Virus record (IMG/VR): IMGVR_UViG_3300013006_000096
Coordinates: 1 to 29,827 of that record
Length of the DNA stretch: 29,827 nucleotides
Strand: one strand, 5' to 3'
Origin: a virus
In this document: in pieces, positions 7,904 to 17,000 of the stretch
How positions within the stretch are numbered: position 1 is the stretch's first letter
Layout of the letters: every line of letters begins with the position of its first letter
Notes under the pieces: model-generated
The model's input: the letters and a program-made list of their open reading frames with translations, nothing else
What the model was told of the DNA's origin: nothing
Database searches by the model: none
Position numbers and translations under genes: made by a program

Positions 7904-7932
7904 ATTATACAGGAATTTTTGATAAAAGTAAA
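7904..7932 (-). promoter_or_regulatory. Probable promoter of the left (modification) operon
   Basis: On the minus strand a perfect TATAAT lies at 7909-7904, with TTTACT 17 bases upstream (7932-7927), 4 of 6 matches to the sigma70 -35 box. The -10 box also reads TATAATTA, one mismatch from the T4 late octamer TATAAATA, so either early or late transcription is possible. The predicted start falls at or next to the ATG at 7896. The -35 box overlaps the foot of the terminator stem. Confidence 0.55.
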
Positions 7933-7950
7933 GGGCCCACGGGCCCTTTT
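7922..7950 (-). terminator. Intrinsic terminator of the virion operon
   Basis: A perfect palindrome of AAAGGGCCC and GGGCCCTTT (7930-7949) with a 2-base centre (effectively a 4-base loop) is followed on the minus strand by ACTTTTATC. It lies 20 bases after the stop of the 329-aa virion gene and ahead of the 101-aa gene, so it ends the virion transcript. The opposite direction also has a short T run, but no plus-strand gene is present to need it. Confidence 0.85.
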
Positions 7951-7969
7951 GGTAAACTAAGTTGATCAA

Positions 7970-8959
7970 TCAAGCAACTGATGATGCAATAGTTGGTGTG
8001 CCCCATGCCGCACTAGTTAGATAAGTGCTACTTGGTGGGAAATATGTCACAATAGTACATGGTGCTGTGCCTGGTGTAGCGCCAGAACTTGCTGTACCAC
8101 CTGAAATAGCGTCACTAGAACCTGCGCCCGAGCCGCCTGGATCAGTCCAGGTTGATGTTATTACCAATTGTGTACCTGTGCCTGCTGTTTTGGCAGCGTG
8201 GTTAATGAATTGTCCTGTGTATGGTGCGGTATCTGCAAATTGTTTATAGATGTTGGTGTCGCTTGTGCTGAGGTTGTACCAACCAGTTGTGGTTGTCAAA
8301 ATAGTTGGTGTTCCTGTACCGCCTACTTTGGTTGTACCTGTGTATGGAGTAGCGGCAATAGTTTGTGTGCCCAATGCGCCGCCACCTGTGATAAAGATAG
8401 CGCCACATAGCGTAGTAGCCAAGTCATTCCATTCTGCATCAGCAAGTTGACCAGTTGAGGATTTGCTGGTTTGTACTTTAATGCGCCCACCTGCGTTGAA
8501 GAAATAACGAGCGGCATTGGCACTGGCCCAGGTAACAGTTGACGTAAATGTGATTGTCCAAGCACTAGCACCAGAACCTGTGCCGGTTGTTTTGCTATTG
8601 CTACCACTGATTGTGGTATATTGTGTACCACTGGCAACAGCATTACCGCGATTGGCATTGATGTTTGTAATATCAGTATTCAAAGCAGCCAAGATAGTAA
8701 TAGTATTACCAGCTGTGGGGTTTGCTCTACTGGTAATACTAGTACCAGTATGGCTGGCCATGGATGAAATCTTGCTGTTCAGCGAAGACCATTGTGTAGC
8801 TGTAATAGTTGCCAGTGCGGCAACTGTGTCAATGGTAGTTTCACCATAACCAAATGTAGTGACGCCTGTGGACCATTGTGCGTTTACGTTTGCGGCATTG
8901 GTACTAACAAACCCATTATAGTCTGTTGCTAGTATTGTGCTTCCTTGTGAATATGTCAT
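7970..8959 (-). CDS. Probable virion structural protein, Ser/Thr/Gly-rich
   Basis: A 329-aa protein very rich in Ser, Thr, Gly, Ala and Asn with few charged residues, a composition typical of exposed beta-rich phage appendage proteins. The N-terminus (MTYSQGSTILATDYNGF) resembles small virion proteins next to tail fibres in aquatic myoviruses, from memory. A central region has TGTGSGASAWTITFTSTVTW and RYFFNAGGRIKV, suggesting a beta-sandwich. The start is fixed by AAGGA placed 6 bases before the ATG. It lies 12 bases after the tail-fibre-like gene, in the same late transcript, and is the last gene before the terminator. A role as a receptor-contacting or decorating protein is inference. Confidence 0.65.
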   Translation of the reverse strand: MTYSQGSTILATDYNGFVSTNAANVNAQWSTGVTTFGYGETTIDTVAALATITATQWSSLNSKISSMASHTGTSITSRANPTAGNTITILAALNTDITNINANRGNAVASGTQYTTISGSNSKTTGTGSGASAWTITFTSTVTWASANAARYFFNAGGRIKVQTSKSSTGQLADAEWNDLATTLCGAIFITGGGALGTQTIAATPYTGTTKVGGTGTPTILTTTTGWYNLSTSDTNIYKQFADTAPYTGQFINHAAKTAGTGTQLVITSTWTDPGGSGAGSSDAISGGTASSGATPGTAPCTIVTYFPPSSTYLTSAAWGTPTIASSVA

Positions 8960-8971
8960 TCTAAATCCTTA

Positions 8972-10252
8972 TTAGTTAATTTTGACAATTGCTTCAACAA
9001 TGCCTTGGTCTGTTGTTAATTTATCAACCAAGGAACGTCCAATGACGTTAAATGCAGTAGCTTCATTTATTTTGGCAGCTCGTGCCAAACCGTTACCAGC
9101 TGACACCAGGCGATCGCCCTTTTTAACTGTGCCAACAACATTAACAGGCACACGTCCTGTCATAGCAACAGGAGGATGTGTTTCGTTGGAACCGGCCATG
9201 CTGTTCATCAAATAAGCTGCTCGTGTACTTATGACACCGAACACACTTTCGCTAAGTTCAGCAGTAACTTTGGTAATTTCTTTGTCTCCACCTAGTTGCA
9301 CAACTGTGCCGGCTTCTAACACTTCATCTGCATGGAAACGTTCTGCAACGTCAGCATATTGAGCAGTGATATTTGTACCACTAATAGTGCCTGTGGCACC
9401 ATTGATTGTCATAACAGTAGTAGGTGTACCTGCAATGTTAACGTTGAACGAAATATTTCCATTGGCTGTTTGATTGTAAATTATACCATTTACGCCTGTT
9501 ACACCAAGTCTCAAGTCTTGATTAGCACCAACAGACAATCCTGTGTTGTTTAATACACCAAATGTACCAGTAGTGGTTTCGGCTGCGTTTTTTAACAAGA
9601 AATCTGTAGCGCCATATCCATCCAATGATTGGGCTTCTGTTGCTGTGCCTTGGAACAATTGCGGAATAGTAGCAATTGTGGTAGCAAGTGTAATGCCTGG
9701 GCGAACTGTTGTAAATCCAGAAATTGCCGGACTAGGAGTATAAGCAGTGTCTTTGCTGACAACTCCAACAACATCACCTGACACATACAATACAACTGCA
9801 ACGTGCGAAGTTGCGGCATTATCTGTAATTGTTTCAACAATGGCACCGGACTTGCCTGTTCCGGGAGTAAACTGTGGTCCAACCAGCAACCAGACACTAC
9901 CTGTCCAAACTTTTAACTGTGCATTAACTGTGTCGTACCATAAATCGCCAATGACATTTCCAGTTGGTGCAGTACTAGAAGCAGTGGCAGAAGAAATTGT
10001 TTTCCAGCTTGCGCCGTTGTACACTTTCATCAGCCCGGAGGCCGAGTCCCACCAAAGTTGTCCTGTTAAAGGAGCACCCGGGGCTGTGGTATTAGATGAA
10101 TTTTCCAGCAAGTGGATGAAGTTTTCATCTAAAAATTCGCCGTAGCCAGCGTAGTTTTTACCAACCAGTACCATTGAACTGGCAGTGTTGATAGTACCGT
10201 CTGCAATTGTTGCAAATATGCTACCATCGGTTAAATTAATTGTATATGACAT
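8972..10252 (-). CDS. Tail-fibre-like virion protein with C-terminal tip/chaperone-like domain
   Basis: A 426-aa protein directly under a late promoter. Residues 64-86 and 102-124 are two copies of a W-rich motif (GQLWWDS...LMKVYNGASW and GDLWYDT...LKVWTGSVW) common in phage fibre proteins. A Gly/Thr/Asn-rich shaft follows, with SLDGYGATDFL near 209-219. From about 298 the C-terminus (QYADVAERFHAD, EAGTVV, GVISTRAAYLMN, TGRVPV, GDRLVSA) resembles the C-terminal domain of marine phage fibres related to the Peptidase_G2/intramolecular chaperone type. Whether it is self-cleaving cannot be seen. AGGAT sits 4-5 bases before the ATG. A likely role is host recognition or a fibre base; the exact place on the virion is not known. 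Confidence 0.72.
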   Translation of the reverse strand: MSYTINLTDGSIFATIADGTINTASSMVLVGKNYAGYGEFLDENFIHLLENSSNTTAPGAPLTGQLWWDSASGLMKVYNGASWKTISSATASSTAPTGNVIGDLWYDTVNAQLKVWTGSVWLLVGPQFTPGTGKSGAIVETITDNAATSHVAVVLYVSGDVVGVVSKDTAYTPSPAISGFTTVRPGITLATTIATIPQLFQGTATEAQSLDGYGATDFLLKNAAETTTGTFGVLNNTGLSVGANQDLRLGVTGVNGIIYNQTANGNISFNVNIAGTPTTVMTINGATGTISGTNITAQYADVAERFHADEVLEAGTVVQLGGDKEITKVTAELSESVFGVISTRAAYLMNSMAGSNETHPPVAMTGRVPVNVVGTVKKGDRLVSAGNGLARAAKINEATAFNVIGRSLVDKLTTDQGIVEAIVKIN

Positions 10253-10274
10253 TTGTATCCTACTCCGTTAAGTG

Positions 10275-10282
10275 TATTTATA
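10275..10282 (-). promoter_or_regulatory. T4-type late promoter TATAAATA
   Basis: A perfect minus-strand match to the T4 late promoter octamer, ending 22 bases before the ATG of the 426-aa tail-fibre-like gene. With the usual late spacing the transcript would start near 10269, leaving a short leader that still holds the AGGA ribosome binding site. It lies in a 50-base gap between genes. Confidence 0.8.
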
Positions 10283-10299
10283 ACGTAATTATATATCCA

Positions 10300-10307
10300 T
10301 ATTTATG
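10300..10307 (-). promoter_or_regulatory. Second late-promoter-like octamer CATAAATA
   Basis: One mismatch from the T4 late consensus, on the minus strand, 25 bases upstream of the perfect copy. It overlaps the TAA stop of the 206-aa gene, so it might be an accident of the coding end. If used it would give a second start for the same downstream genes. Confidence 0.4.
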
Positions 10308-10923
10308 CTGCACTAAGGTTCGTTAGAGTTTGTATACGAATTGTATAATCAATTTGTATTTGTCTATTCAAACTTTTTTGCACTGGATGGAATATTACGT
10401 GGGTGAGCAGACGCAAATTTGTGGCACTGCCATTCCATGATTTTAATCCCAGCTCGTCAAACACATATTCACCGCTGAAATTTGTGCTGTTATCAAATGC
10501 TTGCTGACCAGGAGGTTCTCCATAATCTAACAAACATGTTACCAAAATATCTGTGTAAACCTTGCCTGACGTGTGCAACACTGTCATTTTGTTATTGGCA
10601 GAATCTGTGTTTGCGGCAGAATTGTCATCTACAATTTTGGCATAAGTTTCGTTGTATAAATTAGCATTTTGACCTGTGGTGTTTGGGGGCAAATATGTAA
10701 TAATACCTGTGGGATCCACGCTGGATCCACCGTTGCCAAACGCCATTGAATATATCCAACCACCGCCCTGGGCAGAAGTACGATTGCTCAAAGTTTGAGC
10801 CATTGCGTAGGACATGTTTTCGTAGTGAATTGCATTCTTTTTATCTACTAATACTTCCCCTGTATTGGGATCGTGAATTTTTAAAAATCCTTCAATTTTG
10901 GCCAGTCCGGGCTGAATAATCAT
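10303..10923 (-). CDS. Probable virion/baseplate-associated protein
   Basis: A 206-aa protein of unknown family. The N-terminal 30 residues (AKIEGFLKIHDPNTGEVLVDKKNAIH, quoted in part) form a short beta module, followed by a helical stretch (MSYAMAQTLSNR) and a G-rich segment (GGGWIYSMAFGNGG). The C-terminal part (YVFDELGLKSW, LLTHVIFHPVQKS, IDYTIRIQT) reads as a beta-sandwich ending. Its place between the giant virion protein and the tail fibre suggests a baseplate or fibre-attachment role, possibly where gp8 sits in T4, but I see no clear gp8 similarity. GGAG lies 8 bases before the ATG, and the start overlaps the stop of the 45-aa gene as ATGA. Confidence 0.7.
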   Translation of the reverse strand: MIIQPGLAKIEGFLKIHDPNTGEVLVDKKNAIHYENMSYAMAQTLSNRTSAQGGGWIYSMAFGNGGSSVDPTGIITYLPPNTTGQNANLYNETYAKIVDDNSAANTDSANNKMTVLHTSGKVYTDILVTCLLDYGEPPGQQAFDNSTNFSGEYVFDELGLKSWNGSATNLRLLTHVIFHPVQKSLNRQIQIDYTIRIQTLTNLSAA

Positions 10924-11057
10924 GCTCTTTTCTCCACTATAACTTCTTTGGTTTTTGGATCAAAAATACGAATATGCCCTTCAACAGAAATTGATCCTGT
11001 TTCGTTGGGTTTTTTAGCTGGTGCCGCTGGCTGCTGTTGTGTTGTATTTTGAGTCAT
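10920..11057 (-). CDS. Mini-gene (45 aa) resembling the N-terminus of the next protein
   Basis: A short frame from ATG 11057 to TGA 10920-10922, filling the gap between the giant gene and the 206-aa gene. The first 20 residues are rich in Gln, Pro, Ala and Lys (flexible). The rest, SISVEGHIRIFDPKTKEVIV, aligns with LAKIEGFLKIHDPNTGEVLV of the next protein, and both end near a KR/KK-A. Its stop overlaps the next start (ATGA), and AAGG lies about 10 bases upstream of its own ATG. Coupled starts and the amino-acid similarity argue that it is a real gene and a product of local duplication. It could instead be a remnant of a longer duplicated copy. No other function can be read. Confidence 0.65.
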   Translation of the reverse strand: MTQNTTQQQPAAPAKKPNETGSISVEGHIRIFDPKTKEVIVEKRA

Positions 11058-11073
11058 ATTTTATTTACCTTGA

Positions 11074-14000
11074 TTATTGACCCCGTAAAAACCTTGCTGC
11101 CTGTGTGTTGGTATCTTGTAGTGCAACACCATTGCTTGGCGTACCAACGCCAGGCGCATACCAAGTAACACCCTGGCGTACAAGTATTGTAACTTCAACT
11201 CCGGCGGGCGGAGCAGTATCAAATACCACTACAACAGGATTATCAAGCGTGATTGAGTACCCACTGGTTACCAATATGCCGCCTACATACACTTCAACTG
11301 CTTCATCAATGGTTGTGCTATCTTCATTGTCCAGGTCAATGTTCGACGCAATAAATTCAGTCTGCGTACCGTTTGCTAGTTCGCTTGTGCTGAGAATATA
11401 GTTTTGATACTGCACAGGCAACAAGTTTCCTCGACTGATATTATATACATCTGCGCCAATGGTGTGATCTGCCGCACCTGTTCCTGCTGTTCCCCGGCGC
11501 AATCCGCTGACAGTGTTAGCTTCAAGATTTAGATTTCTATACATGATACGTTCACCATTGATTGTTAACAGTCCCCAAATGTTGTTTGGTAAATTTGGAA
11601 TGTTTAATGCTGACGCATCGAACACATGAATTGTGTCATCTGTATCACTTAGATCTTGAGTCAAGTATGTGGTAGTTGCAGGCGTAATGCGGTATGTGGC
11701 TTGTACTCCTCGCATGTCTTGGAATATACGGAATGCCATTGCTTCTGGAGCAACACTATTAGTAAATTCTGTGACCATTACTACATCATTGGCATTTAAA
11801 ATATAACCACCTGGCAATATAATTTCATTGTTTACCAAAGTAAATCCGATGTTCACAAACAAACGGTGACCATTTAGTGTTACAATTAATCTGTCAGGAT
11901 CAACGTTTGCTTGTTCCAGTACCAAATCGTTTAGATAAACTGTCTCTGTTGCTGAATAGTCGTATGATCCAGGTTCATTGGTTGTTGTTCCAACATCATA
12001 GTCGGTGCTACTATACCCTTCGGCAAATGTTTTTAATCCGCCTATAGGACCAACAAACACTTGTGTTAAAATATTTTGCTGACGAGTATCATTGAAACTT
12101 GTAACTGCAATTACGTCACCGTTTGATGGAACTAATCCACCATACTGATTGAACAGCAGTTGATTTCCAGTGATTGTTGCTTGCGAGTTTGTTGTCACCA
12201 CAACTAGAATAACTTCACCATCGGACGGTGTAGAATCAAATATCACAGCACGAGGAGTATACTGATCGTATGGCTCAACTGTAAAATTGATTCCTAAAAT
12301 CTGCGGAATGTCATTGACATACACACGTACTTCGGTGTCAGCAATAAGCTCTTGGCTGAATCCTAATCTTTCAGGCAATAGATATTGACTGGTTCCGTCA
12401 GCATAATATTCAGCCGATGCAGGAGTTCTAACACGAAGACCATTTACTGTAACATACGCCATGTCAGGATTTGTATACGCCATGCTATTGGTTAGTGTGT
12501 ACACATAGTTTCCACTGGTACCAATGATATACTGTGTGACGGGTACAGACCAGTTGTAGTTTACCAATGTATCATCGATGGTAGTGGGCCCAATTGCCGC
12601 AATCATTAGGTAATCTGTAATGTCGTAAGTGTTACCAAATGTTATCACAGTGGATATGGTGTTATTAACCGCAAATGTATAATCATTAATTAAATTGCCA
12701 TTTACAAAAATAACAAAGTTGTTGATCAACGAATATTGCACAGGCACTATCAATGAATTACCAACTTCATCTCCGTTATAAGAACGCTTGAATAACTGGT
12801 TTCCGCCACCAATTTGGAACAATGTAATTACCACAACATCACCAATATTGGTATTACCACTGTTGATTAGTGTAATAGTAGCATCTGCCCAGGACACTGT
12901 GTAATCAACATCTAACACCAAATCTAGCCGTGTGTTTTGATTTGTAACTAGCAATGTTGCTGTGACAGGCTCTATGCCTGCAAAACTAAATGTTTCTGTC
13001 AGTGATGCTGCCGAGAATTTAATAACCTCGGATCGGAAACCGTGTCCGTCACGTGCCCAGTCAGCGCCGGGTGTGGTGTACACACGTAGGTCAAGTGTGT
13101 CGAATTCGCTACCAGGAACAAGTTCTTCTGGAGCATAACTTGAATATGTGTCGATGTATCCGCCGCCTTCAGGATTGATACTGGTTGGGCGTGTTCCTAG
13201 ATAAGCATCGTTATATGGACTTTCGTAGATGGCATCCAATATACTTGTATCAAATGTTGGCAGGCCGTCTGGAAGGTATGCCAAGTTGTCAAACGGTTGG
13301 CTGTCAAATGGATTTATATCAAATCCAGGACCAACGTTGTAGTTAACTCCGTACATCTGCACACCTGGATATTCTACTCCGTCAATCAACAACGGCAAGC
13401 TTAATCCAGGTTGGTCAGCAGTAGGATTATAGAATCCCATTGTACGGTTAACGCCGCTCAATGTGCTGGCATCAACTATGAGCCATTGGTCTGGATCAAA
13501 TGTAGAACTGTTGACACTGGATCCGCTGGTGTTGTTGGCTTCCCAAACACGATTCAAGTATCTAACTTGTGTTCCGTTGACATAGGTAACATTGGGTTCC
13601 CAGTCAACTAAATCAGATGCGTATTGATATCTGTCATATTTTATTGTGGTCTTGAACTGACGAATCAGTGCATTTGTCATTGTTACCGCTGCGGTGGCAT
13701 CTGTACCGTTGCCGCCAGTGAGTGTCAATATAGGCGTGGTAATATAGCCACTCCCGGGGTTGGTAATAATAACACTAAACAACTCTCCGGCGCCGTTGAT
13801 TACCGCAGTAAATTCTGCAGGTGTAACACAATCACCTGTAACTGTAATCACTGGTGGATCTTGATAACCACTTCCGGGGTTGGTAACCACAACATCTGTC
13901 ACAGTTAACGTGTAGTTGTCGTACCAATATTGCCACGGAGTAGTTGCCCATATAGTTGAATCAGCTGGTGTATCAGCATTGAAATTTGTGCCACTATTGG

Positions 14001-17000
14001 CAGTTGATTGTGTATAAGGCAGCAATACCGGAGCAATAAATTGCGGCACTGTTAATGTAGCGTCCCAGAACGCCGGCACATCAAAGTCAGTCAATGCTCC
14101 AGCAAATATATCATTACCATTGTATGACAAATTAAATTCACGAATTTGTGTATGGTAAGGCTTGACTTCTTGTATGTAATTTAATACAAAGTCTTGATTG
14201 TCTTGTCGATATGACTGATATGGCACTAGGTTACGAATCTTGTGGTCAACATCAATTAAACTTGTTTTCTGCAACCATTCTGGTGAGGAGAACTCGCTCA
14301 TCACATACTCAAACACCAATATCAACGAACGATTGCGTTCAATTGCCAATTCATCAACAAACAATTGTTCGTTGATGGCTTGAATAATTCTTCGGGTTTC
14401 AATAATTGGTTCTTGGTCAAAATACTGCGCATCAAAAACTTCTTCATCAAATCCAAAGTTGCCTGCGGTATAATCCCATAATTTATTACTAAATCTAATT
14501 GTGGCATCTTGTGCGCCAACACGAGTCCAGTCGGTGTCTGTTCGTTGATAAATTTCAAATTTACCAGTACCGGGCACGTTGGATACTTTAACGCTGGCGC
14601 CTATGGGCGCTGTGGTTAGTGTTACTCCTGATAGTCCAGCATAGTTTGGCACGGTGGCAACAGGATTTATTGTGCTATTGTAGCCAGTCATGTACCAGTC
14701 AATGTATGACCAATATTGACGAGTGTCATAATTTTGTACACGAATCAGCACCAGGATCTTGCTGCCAACTGAGTTTCCTTCTGTGACTTCGTAAATTGTC
14801 CACAGTCCTGATTGAGTTGTGTCAGTCACAACCAGATACCTATAGCCATATGGTACCAAATCTAAGTTTTGATAACCTAGTTCTGTAATGGATGCCACAC
14901 GCTTGTTCCAGGCATTAGAGCTTGCTGTTGGTTCTGGTTCGCTACTGTTGAGCAATGCAAAACTTTTTGTTTCAGCAACCGGATACTGTGCTAAAATAGT
15001 ATTGGCTCGGCCAAGGTAGTTTTCGAGTGCACTAAATCGATCAACAAACATACTTTGTCGTGGACGAAATTGCACACCATATCGCATGGCAGGGCTTAAT
15101 CCTGTGTCTGGCACACTGGCACCAACACTGTTAGCGCCACAGAAACTGTCTTGTAATTTTAAATATAAATTACCACTTAGGAAACTATCTGCACGGTCTG
15201 CGGCAATTAATTCATATTCTTGGTGAACATTGTCGTCGTTGACCATACGATCGTATTCAATATGGAGTATAGTTTCTTGAGCACTGATAAGATCAAGCAC
15301 ATTATAGATTGCTACTGTGCTGGCATCAAGTGGAGCCAAATAAGCAATACCACTGGCTCTTGGATATTCAATGTAATTGGCAATGGCAGTAGTGCTGAGT
15401 TTTTTGCCTGCAACTGTATTCACTGTTGCAATATTACGAACCCAAAAATAGTATCGTGTGGCAAATATATTTTCTGTGTTTAATTCAGCGCGAGTTGTGT
15501 AACTCAACACACTCAACGGTGTTCCAGGACCTGTGTAATTTGCTGGCAGGACATCACTTTCTATCCATTGGTATATGTCAACTCGACTGCCTGGGAAAAC
15601 TTGTCCCCAACGACGGCTGGCATACACAATGTTGTCTTGATTTGGATCAATGAATCTGACTAAATTGGTATCCCACCATATTTGTCCAACTTGCATTGTG
15701 CCCCACGAGTTACCAACATTGCGTACAGGTCCATTGTTGTAGTTTGCTGGGTCAACGGCGCCAATATAGTCAATATTTTCACGGGCAACGCCTAATATTT
15801 TTCCTTGTAGGGGATTAAAGAAATCCAAGTAACTTGTAATGTCTGATTCAAGTTTGTTGTACATGTACACAGAATTCAACAAAGAAACGTCAACCACCGG
15901 AGTCTGAATATGTTTAACGGTCCAAGCAGGTGTTCTTGTTGGATTTTCAAACACAAGTACTCTTCCGTAATTGGCAGTTGAGTCTGATTCCAGCTCACTG
16001 CCAGGTGAGCCTATTAATAATCTTCCAGTAACGTAGCTAATAGCTGTTCCGTATTGATCTAATTCGTATGTGTTTGTATTGTATAACTGTTGTCCAAATA
16101 CAAATTTACCAGGATTTGATATGGTATCAGACGAGCTGGGCAAATAATCAAATGTATATGCCACTCCGCTTTGTGTTACTGTGGTGGAAAATATTGTGCT
16201 ACGATCGTCAAAGTATGTGGTTCCATCATCAAATGTAACTGGCTGGTACATGTTGCCGCGCGGTGCACCAACTACCAATGTTGATGCTGTGGTATCAACA
16301 CATACAGTTGATCCAAATCTAGCATACTGGCTTGGGTTTGGACTTGTAATAGTTTGAGTGTAAGGATAGTTCACAAAACCAATGTCTGTAAACGCTGTAC
16401 CAAAGGTACCGGGTAATACAGTTAATTTGTTAAAATTAAGCACTGCACTGGCATTTATAACACTCAAGGTCAGTATGCCAGAAACCACCTGCACAATTTT
16501 TCCAACTGTTGGAATATTAGTGAATGTAATAATGCCTGTTGTATTATTGTATGTGTACTGAACATTTAATTCTTGCAATACATCGTTTAAGTAAACTACA
16601 GGTGTGTAATTATTGTATTGAGAATATGTTACGCCAATATCAAATGTTTTTGTAACTCCATCAGTTGTAAAAAGCAAGTCTGCTGATGCTGTTGCAATGA
16701 CATTAGGAACGCCGACATTGCCATTGGCACTGTTGATTGCACCAACTAATCCTGCTACAGTATTGTCAGGGCTTGCTGGCACAGTAATTTCGTAGTTGTC
16801 AACACGCAAGGTATCACCTGGGGTCAACACCGGATTAGCAACAGGCGATGATATTGTTCCGTACACACGAGATTGGTTAACATTGCGTTGAACAGACCCG
16901 GAATTATTGTTTGTATTTTGTGGCGAACCAGCATAGATGCTACAATTGTTTGGACACAAATCAACAGAATATCCAAATTGCGATTGTGCAATTGCACCAT

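Noticed and set aside
8323-8658. Minus-strand 111-codon frame within the 329-aa gene
   Set aside because: Repetitive Thr/Gly/Ala codons keep a second frame open by composition; the main frame has the ribosome binding site and the terminator placed correctly.
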